A DNA stretch of 64,000 bases from Staphylococcus gallinarum (GCF_000875895.1 NZ_JXCF01000026.1:1-64000); one strand, 5' to 3'; counted from the first letter of the stretch, positions 36,910 through 46,099 are shown. A program made the numbers and translations. Notes: a model not told the origin generated them from the sequence alone.

Positions 36910-37188
36910 ATGGAATTAGAAGAAGTAAAGTTATGGCTAAAAGTGGATTATGATTTTGAAGATGATTTAATCCAAAGTATTATTCAATCAGCAGAAGAAG
37001 AATTAACTTTTAGTGGTGTGCCAAAGTATAAAAAAGGCGATGAAGGTTATGCTTTATATACTTTGGCCATCAAATATATTATTGCAAGGGATTATGAGAG
37101 TAGAGGGTACTCAAATTATAATTCAAAGTCTAAAACGTTTAACGAGCGAGCATTGCAACGCATGATTTTGAAGTTGAAAGCGTGGTGA
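36910..37188 (+). CDS. Head-tail connector protein, gp6-like
   Basis: A 92-residue helical protein (MELEEVKLWLKVDYDFEDDL, IIQSAEEELTFSGVPKYK, LYTLAIKYIIARDYESRG), the pattern of HK97 gp6-type adaptor proteins that bind beneath the portal. AGGGGTG precedes the ATG. It overlaps the next gene. Confidence 0.88.
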   Translation: MELEEVKLWLKVDYDFEDDLIQSIIQSAEEELTFSGVPKYKKGDEGYALYTLAIKYIIARDYESRGYSNYNSKSKTFNERALQRMILKLKAW

Positions 37189-37523
37189 CTATATTGGAAT
37201 TTAATGAATTTAATAATCATATAACAATATTTCAGTATAAACATAACGGACCTTATCCAAATGACATTGAAGAAAAGGAACTTTATAGTTGCTTTTGTAA
37301 AATATACAATTCTTCTAATAAAGATATTGAAATTTTAAAAAATAAAGGTTCTAAACTAGCTTTTAGTTTGATAATGAGAAGTGCATACCCAGAATATATG
37401 CCTGAAAATAACCATATTATCAAAGTGGATGACAAACGATATGACGATATTTTTAACATTGAAGAAATACGCAATGATACACCCAATAAAGGGTATATCA
37501 CGTTGGTGTTATCTGAAAAATGA
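37182..37523 (+). CDS. Head closure (head-tail adaptor) protein
   Basis: A 113-residue beta-rich protein beginning at one of two consecutive GTG codons (VTILEFNEFNNHITIFQYKH). Position between the gp6-like adaptor and gp10-like protein and its length match stopper/head-closure proteins. It ends with a four-base overlap with the next gene. Confidence 0.82.
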   Translation: MVTILEFNEFNNHITIFQYKHNGPYPNDIEEKELYSCFCKIYNSSNKDIEILKNKGSKLAFSLIMRSAYPEYMPENNHIIKVDDKRYDDIFNIEEIRNDTPNKGYITLVLSEK

Positions 37524-37930
37524 GTGTTGAAATTAAGGGAATACCTGAATTAACCGAACGGCTTGAAAAGGAATATGGACGAAGTGCGATGATTAAGAAG
37601 AGTGATAAAGCACTTGTTAAAGCTTCTGATTATTTTGTTAATGAGCTCAAAACTCAATTTGAAACTTTTAAAGATACTGGAGCATCTATTGATGAAATGC
37701 ACAGAAGTTCACCATATACCGATAGAAAAGATAATCAAAGAGCGGTTATGATTAGTTGGGTTGGTCCACATGAAAGAAACCGTTTAATCCATCTTAATGA
37801 ACATGGTTATGACAGAAATGGTAAAAAAGTAGTTCCTAGAGGTTTTGGCGCAATAGAAAAAACATTAGAAGGTACAAGGGAACAATATAGGTCTATAGTG
37901 TTAGAAGAATTGAGGAAGCAACATGATTGA
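37520..37930 (+). CDS. HK97 gp10-like neck/tail-completion protein
   Basis: A 136-residue protein with the gp10 pattern: MSVEIKGIPELTERLEKEYG, then KALVKASDYFVNELKTQF, and a C terminus with HLNEHGYDRNGKKVVPRGF. Proteins of this family join head and tail. ATGA overlap with the preceding stop. Confidence 0.88.
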   Translation: MSVEIKGIPELTERLEKEYGRSAMIKKSDKALVKASDYFVNELKTQFETFKDTGASIDEMHRSSPYTDRKDNQRAVMISWVGPHERNRLIHLNEHGYDRNGKKVVPRGFGAIEKTLEGTREQYRSIVLEELRKQHD

Positions 37931-38321
37931 TATATTAGAATATCTTAAGGGGCTTATCGAATCAGATAAGTACTTGAAAACTATTCTGGGTGACAGAATA
38001 TATTACTACGAACCAACTGAAAATACTAATACTGATAATATATTTATAATTTTAACACCTATTACAGATACACCGAGCGACTATGTTTCTGATACTTATT
38101 TATCTGAAATATATACGTTCCAAATCGATGTAGAAGGCTATAATCGAATGGATGTAGTCAATGTAGTGAAAAAAATACGGCATTTGCTATGGGAAAATAA
38201 TTTATATCAAGCGTCTAGTCAATTAGATTTATACTCAGACGTTAATAAAAGGTATGTCATGTCTAGAAGATATAAAGGCATACCAAAAAATCAATATTAC
38301 AAACATGAACACATCGAGTAG
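37923..38321 (+). CDS. Tail terminator-like protein (DUF806/DUF3168 type)
   Basis: A 132-residue protein (MIDILEYLKGLIESDKYLKT) in the tail-terminator position directly before the major tail protein. Terminators cap the growing tail tube. The family name is by context and size, so the exact DUF is uncertain. Its stop lies inside a terminator-like hairpin. Confidence 0.8.
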   Translation: MIDILEYLKGLIESDKYLKTILGDRIYYYEPTENTNTDNIFIILTPITDTPSDYVSDTYLSEIYTFQIDVEGYNRMDVVNVVKKIRHLLWENNLYQASSQLDLYSDVNKRYVMSRRYKGIPKNQYYKHEHIE

Positions 38322-38332
38322 ATGTGTTTTTT
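38308..38332 (+). terminator. Intrinsic terminator-like hairpin before the major tail gene
   Basis: AACACATC pairs with GATGTGTT around GAGTA and is followed by further Ts. It overlaps the stop codon of the preceding gene. Within a continuous late operon it may attenuate or protect the major tail mRNA from its 5' side. Confidence 0.65.
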
Positions 38333-38356
38333 ATGTAGTTAAAGGAGGAAATAAAT

Positions 38357-38959
38357 ATGGGTTCATATGTAGCAGGATTTAAAAAATTACATGTAGGTGT
38401 ATTTAACGATGATGCATCTAAAATTATTAAAAAGATGGTATGGGAAAATGAAGATGGTGGAACTGTCAACATGAATATTACGGGGCTTGCACCTGAAATG
38501 GTAGATATGTGGGCATCTAACCAACGAGTATGGATGAAAAAGCAAGGTACAAACGAAGTTAAATCTGATATTGATCTATTTAACATTCCAACAGATGATT
38601 TAAATACAGTCCTAGGCCGAGAAAAAGATGAAAATGGTACAGCGTGGGTCGGTGATGACACTCGTGCACCTTATGTAGCAGTTGTAGGCGAATCAGAAGC
38701 TGGTGTATCAGGAGAACCTGTATATTGCGCATTGTTAAAAGGTACTTTTAGTTTAGATTCAATTGAATTCAAAACGAAAGGTGAAAAAGCTGAAGCACCA
38801 GAACCAACTAAATTAAATGGAGACTGGATGAACCGAAAAATCAATGATAAATCACGTGTATATGGTTATCATGAAGGCTCTAAGGGTGCGGAAGAGTTCT
38901 TAAAAGAAGTATTTGTAGGCTATGAACAAGGCGCTGAAAGCAGTGATTCTCCCAGTTAA
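38357..38959 (+). CDS. Major tail tube protein, phi13 family
   Basis: The 200-residue tube subunit has GSYVAGFKKLHVGVFNDDAS at the start and the family patterns GGTVNMNITGLAPEMVDMWA and FSLDSIEFKTKGEKAEAPEP. AAAGGAGG precedes the ATG. It ends CCC-AGT-TAA, and a +1 shift on overlapping proline codons would yield a 219-residue form (see 38951-39017), paralleling the capsid gene. Confidence 0.95.
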   Translation: MGSYVAGFKKLHVGVFNDDASKIIKKMVWENEDGGTVNMNITGLAPEMVDMWASNQRVWMKKQGTNEVKSDIDLFNIPTDDLNTVLGREKDENGTAWVGDDTRAPYVAVVGESEAGVSGEPVYCALLKGTFSLDSIEFKTKGEKAEAPEPTKLNGDWMNRKINDKSRVYGYHEGSKGAEEFLKEVFVGYEQGAESSDSPS

Positions 38960-39017
38960 GCCCCGAAATGTAGAAATTGAAGCTAACGCTAAGTCAGCTA
39001 ATGTATCTGCTGAATAG
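38951..39017 (+). other. Programmed +1 frameshift site and tail-tube extension
   Basis: CCC-AGT-TAA: slippage from CCC to CCA leads into VKPRNVEIEANAKSANVSAE and TAG at 39015-39017. The extension is 20 residues, the same as in the capsid, and the last 18 residues are 10/18 identical to it. CCCC (38961-38964) and GGGG (39017-39020) bracket the extension exactly as in the capsid gene. Confidence 0.85.
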
Positions 39018-39042
39018 GGGAACGAAGAAAGGAGTATTTTAA

Positions 39043-39501
39043 ATGGTTAAAATATTAAACGTGTATAAAGGATCTGAAGTTGTTGCGTCACAAGAAGGTG
39101 ACGGCAGAACTTCAGTAACAATATCTAATTTAAAACCAGATACTACTTATACTAAAGGTGAATTTCAAGTGTCATGGGTAGAAAATGGTAGAGAATCTGA
39201 TAAAGTGGATCTCCCAGAATTTAGAACTAAGGCTATATTGGTAAATAATGTCACATTTAGTTCTGAGAGTGTTTCAATAGACGTTGGCAATGAAGATACA
39301 GTGACTGCGAATATAGCACCAAGTACGGCAACTAATAAAAAAGTAAAGTATGTTTCAGATCATCCTGAAATTGTTACAGTAGATCAAAATACAGGAGCGA
39401 TTCATGGTGTATCTGAAGGTACAGCAATAGTTAAAGCTGAAGCTCAAGATGGTAGCGGAAAAGTAGCGCAGTTGACAGTAAATGTAACACCTAAAGCATA
39501 G
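39043..39501 (+). CDS. Ig-like (Big_2) domain virion decoration protein
   Basis: A 152-residue protein of two beta domains: residues about 1-66 resemble a fibronectin-III-like fold (TSVTISNLKPDTTYTKGEFQ), and residues about 68-150 are a Big_2 bacterial Ig-like domain (VTFSSESVSIDVGNEDTVTA, TATNKKVKYVSDHPEIVTVD, GVSEGTAIVKAEAQDGSG). Such domains decorate phage tails and are thought to aid weak carbohydrate binding. GAAAGGAG precedes the ATG. A strong terminator follows. Confidence 0.9.
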   Translation: MVKILNVYKGSEVVASQEGDGRTSVTISNLKPDTTYTKGEFQVSWVENGRESDKVDLPEFRTKAILVNNVTFSSESVSIDVGNEDTVTANIAPSTATNKKVKYVSDHPEIVTVDQNTGAIHGVSEGTAIVKAEAQDGSGKVAQLTVNVTPKA

Positions 39502-39506
39502 TTTAG

Positions 39507-39534
39507 GACACAGTGGAAAACTGTGTCTTTTTTT
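39507..39534 (+). terminator. Strong terminator after the tail tube/Ig genes
   Basis: A perfect 8-bp stem GACACAGT/ACTGTGTC with five-base loop followed by seven Ts. It lies in the middle of the morphogenesis operon and should reduce transcription of the tape measure and later genes relative to the head and tube genes. Confidence 0.85.
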
Positions 39535-39559
39535 ATATTAAATTAAAGGAGCTCATATA

Positions 39560-40006
39560 ATGATTGAATTCAAAATTAAAAACAAAGAGACTGGAAAGGT
39601 TTCAGTATTTACTAAAGAAGAAATTACCGTTGGAGAAGCTGAAACTTTTTATGAATTGCAGCAAAAACAAACTAAAGAGACTGAAAAAGTTAGAGAAAAG
39701 GCTAAAAATGAAATAGAACAAGAGTTTGGCTCGGATTTTGAAAACAAAGAGCTATTAAATGACCTTATTCAAAATAGATTTGTAGAATTGCTCGATGGTA
39801 AGAAACTAAGAAAAATGGAAAGAGAATTTGTAATTAGCTTGTTTAGCGATCAAGGATTATCAGAAGAAGATATCCTTAAAAATATGGGAACTAAAACATA
39901 CGCTAAATTAGTGGATGAAATATTTCGAGAAATCAACGGAGAAAATGAAGAAGATACAAATGATGTATCAGAAGAAGTGGGAAAGACAGAAGAACAACCA
40001 CAATAA
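39560..40006 (+). CDS. Tail assembly chaperone (gpG analogue)
   Basis: The 148-residue protein coats the tape measure during tail assembly. It begins MIEFKIKNKETGKVSVFTKE and is acidic at the C terminus. AAAGGAGCTC precedes the ATG. A GGGAAAG heptamer at 39979-39985, phased G-GGA-AAG, allows a -1 shift into the downstream T-like frame, as in lambda G/GT. Confidence 0.9.
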   Translation: MIEFKIKNKETGKVSVFTKEEITVGEAETFYELQQKQTKETEKVREKAKNEIEQEFGSDFENKELLNDLIQNRFVELLDGKKLRKMEREFVISLFSDQGLSEEDILKNMGTKTYAKLVDEIFREINGENEEDTNDVSEEVGKTEEQPQ

Positions 40007-40203
40007 AAGACGTTTTATCGAATCTTAAACAGATTCAAAGGTTCTGTATGGAACAATATGGTTGGAGTTTGACTGAGGTTAAAAATCAACCATATTTTCG
40101 TCTGTTAGACATCTTAAATACCGATTATGAAACTGAAAAGGCTGAACAAGAAGAACAAAAAGTTTATACAGGTACTGACTTGAAATTCCTTTTCGGTGGA
40201 TAG
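39979..40203 (+). CDS. GT-type frameshift extension of the tail chaperone
   Basis: The -1 frame is open from 39964 to TAG at 40201-40203 and has no good start codon of its own. After the slippery G-GGA-AAG it reads through to KQIQRFCMEQYGWSLTEVKN and ends KFLFGG, just before the tape measure gene. The fusion would be about 214 residues. This is the classic siphovirus organisation, and GGGAAAG is the lambda slippery sequence. Confidence 0.88.
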   Translation, partial: GKDRRTTTIKDVLSNLKQIQRFCMEQYGWSLTEVKNQPYFRLLDILNTDYETEKAEQEEQKVYTGTDLKFLFGG

Positions 40204-40217
40204 AAAGGAGGTAAATT

Positions 40218-43200
40218 ATGCAGGTACAAGGTTTAACTATACGTAATACGATGGACAATGGCCAAGTAGAAGCAAGTGTTAAGTCTTTAAAAAGACAACT
40301 TACATTGGTTAATAGTGAAATGAGAGCCAACCTTTCTGCTTTTGATAAATCTGAGAAGTCTATGTCTAAGTATAAGCTTCAATTAAAGAGTTTGAATGAA
40401 AAAATTAAGATTCAAAAAAAAGTTTTTCATCAAGCTGAAGATAATTTGAAATCTTTAAATGAAAATTTTAAAGACGCTAAAAATAGAGTGAGTAGTGTTG
40501 AAAAAGAATTTAAAAGTCTTACTGAAACAAATAAGCGAAATAAAGATGCTTTAGATAAATCTAATGTAGAGTTGAAAAAGAACAATACTGAGTTAAATAA
40601 ACTTAAAAGACAACAAGACAGAACAAATGAAAGCAGAGATAAAGCTTATAAAGAGCTTCAAAGGCTTAGAAAAGCTGAAAAAGACTTAAAAAATGACTCA
40701 AAAGCTAGTTCAGTAGAGCTTAATAGAGCGTCTAAAGCTGTAGAAAAACAAAGTCAGAAGCATAAAGATTTAGTAAGTAAGTACGCAAAAGAACGTGAAG
40801 AAATCAACAAGTTAAAAGATGATAATAAAAAGTTATCAACTTCTAACGAAAAAATTGCTTCAACTTATAATAAAACAAACACTAAGTTACAACAAACTGA
40901 AAAAGAGTATGAAGAACTGACCAAAACAATTCTCGAGCACGACAAAAATTTATCTAATGCGACAATAAAAGTGAATAATGAATGTGCTGCATTAAATAAA
41001 TTAGAAAATACAGTTGGCAAAGTTACTGATGAAATGAAAGCTTTTCATAAAGAACAGCTTATTTCAAACAGTCAATTTACCAAAACAGCTAATCGTGCTG
41101 ACCAATTATCTAATAAATTTGGCAATATGAGCGGAAAAATGAAAGATGTTGGACGTACTATGACAATGGGGGTTACAACCCCTGTTACATTAGGCTTTGG
41201 TGCTGCTATTAAAACAAGTGCAGATTTTGAAGCAGGTATGTCACGTGTAGGAGCAATCGCTCAAGCAAGTGGTAAAGATTTGAAGGCGATGAAATCTGAA
41301 GCAATGGAACTAGGTGCTAAGACAAGTAAAAGTGCAAGCGAAGTATCCAAAGGTATGGAAGAACTTGCAGCGCTTGGTTTTAATGCAAAACAAACTATGG
41401 CAGCAATGCCTGGTGTCATAAGTGCAGCTGAAGCTAGTGGTGCAGATATGGCTGAAACGGCTACTGTAATGGCATCATCTATTAACTCATTTAACTTAAA
41501 AGCTAAAGATTCTAGCCATGTGGCAGATGTTTTGGCAGTAGCGGCTAATGATAGTGCAGCAGATGTTAAATATATGGGTGAAGCATTGAAATATGCAGGT
41601 ACACCGGCTCATTCATTAGGCGTGTCATTAGAAGATACTTCAGCAGCAATTGAAGTGATGTCAAATGCAGGTCTTGAGGGTTCTCAGGCAGGTACTGTTC
41701 TTCGTGCTTCCTTTATTCGCTTAGCAAATCCAACTGGTAAAGCAGCTGCGTTAATGAAAGAAATGGGTATCCATTTAACTGACAATAAAGGTAAATTTGT
41801 CGGAATGGGTGATCTTATTGGTCAGTTTAAAATGCGGTTACAAGGTATGAATAAGGAACAAAAGCTCGCGACAATTTCTCAGATTGTTGGTACTGAAGCT
41901 GCAAGTGGATTCTTAGCTATGGTAGACGCTGGACCTAAAAAAATAGATAAATTCAGTAATTCATTAAAAAATTCTGACGGCGCAAGTAAAAAAGCTGCTA
42001 AACAAATGAGAGATAACTTAAAAGGTTCTATCGAACAATTAAAAGGTGCTTTTGAAACGCTAGGTATTCAAATTGGTAATGATTTGACACCAGCTATAAG
42101 GGCTGGGGCTAGATTTGTAACCAAGTTTACTGAAGGATTTACAAAATTACCAGGATGGGTAAGAAAATCTACCATAGGCTTAACCTTATTTGCTGCTGCA
42201 ATTGGTCCTGTGATTTTAGCAGGTGGTGTTCTAGCTGGTGTGATATCAAAGGCTATGCATGGTTACGCTAATTTGAATAAGCAAATGGCAATAAATACTG
42301 CAGAAGCAGCTATTAATGCTGGTGCTAATAAAACAGCTGCAGGTTCATTGGCTACGAGTGGTAAAGCTACAAAGAGTTCTACCGGTTTGTTTAGTAACTT
42401 AGGTCAAGTTTTAACTATGACGATGGGTAAATATGGTAAATTAGGTAAAGTAGTATTAAAAGGCGCTAAATTCTTTAAAGCAGCTGGTCTACCACTGACA
42501 ATATTAACCACAATTTTTGGCGTGGCATATGAAAAAATGGACTGGTTCAGGCAAGGTTTTAAAGACATGGGACGTATTGTCAATGATGTGGGCGCAAATA
42601 TTGATTTTTCGTGGTTACCAAACTTGAGTAAAGCATGGGACAATTTCAAAACTGACATGGCTAAAGGAATGGAAGACGGTGCACTTTTTAAGGGTATTCA
42701 TAAAGCGTTTAATGGCATTCATTCTTTAGCATCTAAAGCTTCGGACAAGGTTAATGTCTTAGGTAAAGGTGTTTCAAAAGAAACTAAAAGTTCTTTGGGT
42801 ACTTACATGAAGTATTCAGAACGTTCGAACCAAATATTTGAGAAAATTAGATATAACCATGGAAATATCACTAAAAAAGAAGCAAATGAACTCATTTCTA
42901 TTAACAAAAAAATGAGCGATGAGCTAATCAAGCAATTAGAAAAACGTAAAAATAAAGAATTAAAAAATGCTCATGATGTTCTTGATAATTCTAAAGCGAT
43001 TTCTAGTAAACGAAAACAAGCTATTATAGCTCATACCACAGATGAAGCTAATGTGAGAATACGTAAGGTTAAAGAATTGAACATGAAAATAGCTAACTTA
43101 GAAGCGAAAGCAACAACTGGAAAGCTTTCTAAAGAAGAGACAAAACAGCTACAGTCTTTATATGAAAAACGTAATAAATTGGCTGTTAAATCTTTATCTA

Positions 43201-46097
43201 AAGGCGAAAAAGAACAACAACGTATTTTAGCTAGAATGTCAGCCAATCGTAAAGCAATGTCAATATCAGAAGCATCTCAAACGATCAAAGAGTCTATAAA
43301 AGCTAGAGATGCTGCAAAAAAAGCTGCAAAAAAACGTTATGATGCAAAAATAGATGAGATTAACCAAATGAAAGGTTTATCTAAATCTGAGAAAAAAACT
43401 TTACTAAGAGAAGCTGAAGATAAATATAATAAAGAAGTTAAAACGGCTGATAAAGGCCATAAGAAGATTCTTAAGAATGTTAAACGTTCTAATAAAAATG
43501 TTAAGAATGAAATTGACTTATCTAATGGTAAAGTAAAGTCAGGATTTCAAAAACATTGGAGTAAATTAAAAGACGATAGCAAAAAAGCATGGGATAAAAT
43601 GGGTAAAAATGCCCAACATTTCGGTAAAACCATGTCTGGTGCTGGTAAATGGTTTAAAGGATTACCTAAAGCAGTAGGTAAGCACTTTGGTAAAGCTTAT
43701 GGTTCGGTTAAAGATTATACGGGAAAAATTTCAAAAAAAACTAAAGATAAGTTTTCAGAAGCTGCAGATAAAGCAGGTAAGCATTCGAAAGGCTTAGCTA
43801 AAAGTACAGGTAAATGGTTTGGGAAGGCATACGGTTCTGTAAAAGAACATGCAGGTAACATACTAAATAAAACAAAAACTAAGTATTCAGACGCAGCTGA
43901 TAAAGCAAATAAACATTCGAAAAGTTTATCAAAAAATACAGGTAAATGGTTTGGCAAAGCGTATAGCTCTGTGAAGGAACATGCAGGTAATATACTAAAT
44001 AAGACTAAAGACAAATATTCAGATGCAGCTGATAAAGCAGGTAAGCATTCGAAAAGCTTAGCTAAAAGTACAGGTAAGTGGTTCGGGAAAGCCTACGCTT
44101 CAGTAAAAGAACACACAGGTAATATGCGTGACAAAGCTAAAAGTGCGTTCGGAGATATGGCTAGTAAAGCATGGGATAAAGCGAAATCAATATATAAAGG
44201 TTTTACTGATTGGTTAGGTCGAACATTAAATTGGATTAAGAATATTGGTAAAGACTTTGGAAAAGCTGCATCAGATTTGGGTAAAACGGTTGCTAACAAA
44301 GCTGTCGATGGCTTAAATGGTATGATTGGCGGTATTAATAAAATATCCAAAGCTATTACAGATAAAAACTTAATTAAACCAATACCAAAACTTTCAACAG
44401 GTACTTATAATGGTTCTTCATTAGCTACTGATTCTGAAGGAGGACTAAAACAACCTACTTTAGCTGTAGTTAATGACAGAGGTTCTGGTAATGCACCAGG
44501 TGGTGGTGTCCAAGAAGTAATTCATCGAGCGGATGGTACATTGCACGCACCACAAGGCCCTGATGTAGTTGTCCCACTTGGTGTGGGTGATAGCGTTATT
44601 AACGCTAGAGATACTAAGAAAATGCAAAATATGGGCGTGTTACCCAGATTTGCAAGTGGTACTAAAAAGAAAAAAGGCTTGTTAGAAAAAGTTAGTGATA
44701 ACGTAAAAGGTGCGTTAGGAAAAGCAAAAGACATGGCATCGGAAGTAGGTCACACTGCAAGTGATGGTGTGGAAAAACTAAAAGATGTTGGAGAAAAAGG
44801 TGCTTCATGGTTAGGAGAAGCATTAGGTGATGTGATGGATTGGATAGACAAGCCAAAAGAACTTGTTAACAAAGTTTTTGATAGCCTAGGTTTGTCATTT
44901 GGTAAAGGTAATAATGCGACGGTAAAAATGGTAAAAGGCGCATATTCCAAACTGAAAACATTATTCATTGATAAAGTTAAATCTATGTTTGACGAATTTG
45001 GTGGCGATGGTGACGGAGGATATATTAAATACCTAGACAATATTACGACTCCATACAGTCCTAATGGTCCACCACCAGGCTATGCATTTAATTGGGCGCA
45101 TCCTGGTATTGATTTACCATATCACCACGAACCAGTGCAATCAACTGTTAGTGGTAAAGCATACAGAAAGTATATGCCTAATGGATTTGGAAACTATGTT
45201 TTAGTTAAATCAGGTAATCTAGAAGTTTTTTACGGTCACTTATTAAAATACTTAATAAAAAACGGTCAATCCGTACGACCGGGTACAAAACTTGCGATAT
45301 CTGGTGGTGCATTGAGTGACCCAGGACATGGAGCTTCTACAGGTATGCACTTACACTATGAAATGCATCAAAACGGGAAACCTATAAATCCAGTCAAATG
45401 GTTAAAATCACACAATGGTAGCGGTGGTGGTAAATCCGGTCAATGGGATGGCGATGTAAGAAAAGCATTAAGATTAGCTGGCTTACCAACAACTCCTGCA
45501 TATGTCAGAGCGTGGAAGAGCCAAATTCATACAGAATCAACAGGGAATCCACGTGCTAAAAACCCTTCTGGTGCATCGGGGCTTGTACAGGTTAAACCAG
45601 ATACATTTGCTGCATATAAATTACCTGGTCACGGTAATATTTGGAATGGTTTAGATAACCTAATTGCTGGTATGCGTTATGCAAAAGCAAGATATAAAGG
45701 TAGAATGTTAGATCAAATTGGACACGGTTTACCGTATGCAAATGGTGGTATGATTACTCATCATCAAATAGCAGAAATGGGAGAAGGTAATAAGCCAGAA
45801 ATGGTAATACCTCTAACTAAACGAACAAGAGCGATTCAGTTAATTGAACAAGCTATGCGTTATGTCGGTATGGATAGAGGTTCTACCAATGTAACCGTTA
45901 ATAATGATAACTCATTAATTGAAAAGCTATTAAAACAAATGGTAGCTATGAATGATCATAACAATCGTTTGACAGCTACTATTGTTGATTTATTAAAATC
46001 TATACCTAAAGGTGCAGATCCCAGAAAAGCAGAACAATTATTATCACAATTACAAGGTGATAGATACGCAAGAACAGCATATAATATGGGAGGTTAA
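40218..46097 (+). CDS. Tape measure protein with M23 peptidase and lytic transglycosylase domains
   Basis: Sets tail length and carries wall-cutting domains. In 1959 residues: coiled coil about 1-270; TP901-type core about 330-600 (FEAGMSRVGAIAQASGKDLK); hydrophobic helices about 650-690; a 44-residue repeat array about 1154-1304; an M23 peptidase with His1628, Asp1632 (HPGIDL) and His1711, His1713 (HLHYEM); and a transglycosylase-like domain with Glu1773 (IHTESTGNP). GAAAGGAGG precedes the ATG. Confidence 0.95.
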   Translation: MQVQGLTIRNTMDNGQVEASVKSLKRQLTLVNSEMRANLSAFDKSEKSMSKYKLQLKSLNEKIKIQKKVFHQAEDNLKSLNENFKDAKNRVSSVEKEFKSLTETNKRNKDALDKSNVELKKNNTELNKLKRQQDRTNESRDKAYKELQRLRKAEKDLKNDSKASSVELNRASKAVEKQSQKHKDLVSKYAKEREEINKLKDDNKKLSTSNEKIASTYNKTNTKLQQTEKEYEELTKTILEHDKNLSNATIKVNNECAALNKLENTVGKVTDEMKAFHKEQLISNSQFTKTANRADQLSNKFGNMSGKMKDVGRTMTMGVTTPVTLGFGAAIKTSADFEAGMSRVGAIAQASGKDLKAMKSEAMELGAKTSKSASEVSKGMEELAALGFNAKQTMAAMPGVISAAEASGADMAETATVMASSINSFNLKAKDSSHVADVLAVAANDSAADVKYMGEALKYAGTPAHSLGVSLEDTSAAIEVMSNAGLEGSQAGTVLRASFIRLANPTGKAAALMKEMGIHLTDNKGKFVGMGDLIGQFKMRLQGMNKEQKLATISQIVGTEAASGFLAMVDAGPKKIDKFSNSLKNSDGASKKAAKQMRDNLKGSIEQLKGAFETLGIQIGNDLTPAIRAGARFVTKFTEGFTKLPGWVRKSTIGLTLFAAAIGPVILAGGVLAGVISKAMHGYANLNKQMAINTAEAAINAGANKTAAGSLATSGKATKSSTGLFSNLGQVLTMTMGKYGKLGKVVLKGAKFFKAAGLPLTILTTIFGVAYEKMDWFRQGFKDMGRIVNDVGANIDFSWLPNLSKAWDNFKTDMAKGMEDGALFKGIHKAFNGIHSLASKASDKVNVLGKGVSKETKSSLGTYMKYSERSNQIFEKIRYNHGNITKKEANELISINKKMSDELIKQLEKRKNKELKNAHDVLDNSKAISSKRKQAIIAHTTDEANVRIRKVKELNMKIANLEAKATTGKLSKEETKQLQSLYEKRNKLAVKSLSKGEKEQQRILARMSANRKAMSISEASQTIKESIKARDAAKKAAKKRYDAKIDEINQMKGLSKSEKKTLLREAEDKYNKEVKTADKGHKKILKNVKRSNKNVKNEIDLSNGKVKSGFQKHWSKLKDDSKKAWDKMGKNAQHFGKTMSGAGKWFKGLPKAVGKHFGKAYGSVKDYTGKISKKTKDKFSEAADKAGKHSKGLAKSTGKWFGKAYGSVKEHAGNILNKTKTKYSDAADKANKHSKSLSKNTGKWFGKAYSSVKEHAGNILNKTKDKYSDAADKAGKHSKSLAKSTGKWFGKAYASVKEHTGNMRDKAKSAFGDMASKAWDKAKSIYKGFTDWLGRTLNWIKNIGKDFGKAASDLGKTVANKAVDGLNGMIGGINKISKAITDKNLIKPIPKLSTGTYNGSSLATDSEGGLKQPTLAVVNDRGSGNAPGGGVQEVIHRADGTLHAPQGPDVVVPLGVGDSVINARDTKKMQNMGVLPRFASGTKKKKGLLEKVSDNVKGALGKAKDMASEVGHTASDGVEKLKDVGEKGASWLGEALGDVMDWIDKPKELVNKVFDSLGLSFGKGNNATVKMVKGAYSKLKTLFIDKVKSMFDEFGGDGDGGYIKYLDNITTPYSPNGPPPGYAFNWAHPGIDLPYHHEPVQSTVSGKAYRKYMPNGFGNYVLVKSGNLEVFYGHLLKYLIKNGQSVRPGTKLAISGGALSDPGHGASTGMHLHYEMHQNGKPINPVKWLKSHNGSGGGKSGQWDGDVRKALRLAGLPTTPAYVRAWKSQIHTESTGNPRAKNPSGASGLVQVKPDTFAAYKLPGHGNIWNGLDNLIAGMRYAKARYKGRMLDQIGHGLPYANGGMITHHQIAEMGEGNKPEMVIPLTKRTRAIQLIEQAMRYVGMDRGSTNVTVNNDNSLIEKLLKQMVAMNDHNNRLTATIVDLLKSIPKGADPRKAEQLLSQLQGDRYARTAYNMGG
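43677..44126 (+). repeat. 132-bp in-frame tandem repeat in the tape measure gene
   Basis: Three full units (43677-43808, 43809-43940, 43941-44072) and part of a fourth. Each encodes 44 residues with GKxFGKAYxSVK, then SDAADKA and KHSKSLAKST-like blocks. Exact register is kept, so unit gain or loss would change protein length, and possibly tail length, without breaking the frame. Confidence 0.88.
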
Positions 46098-46099
46098 AA

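Noticed and set aside
43677-44126. Periodic repeats that might be taken for a CRISPR array
   Set aside because: Unit is 132 bp and in frame in the tape measure with no unique spacers. No CRISPR array or cas gene was seen anywhere in the window.
42404-45040. Minus-strand frames within the tape measure gene
   Set aside because: Antisense shadows of a long Lys-rich coding region; no start signals.
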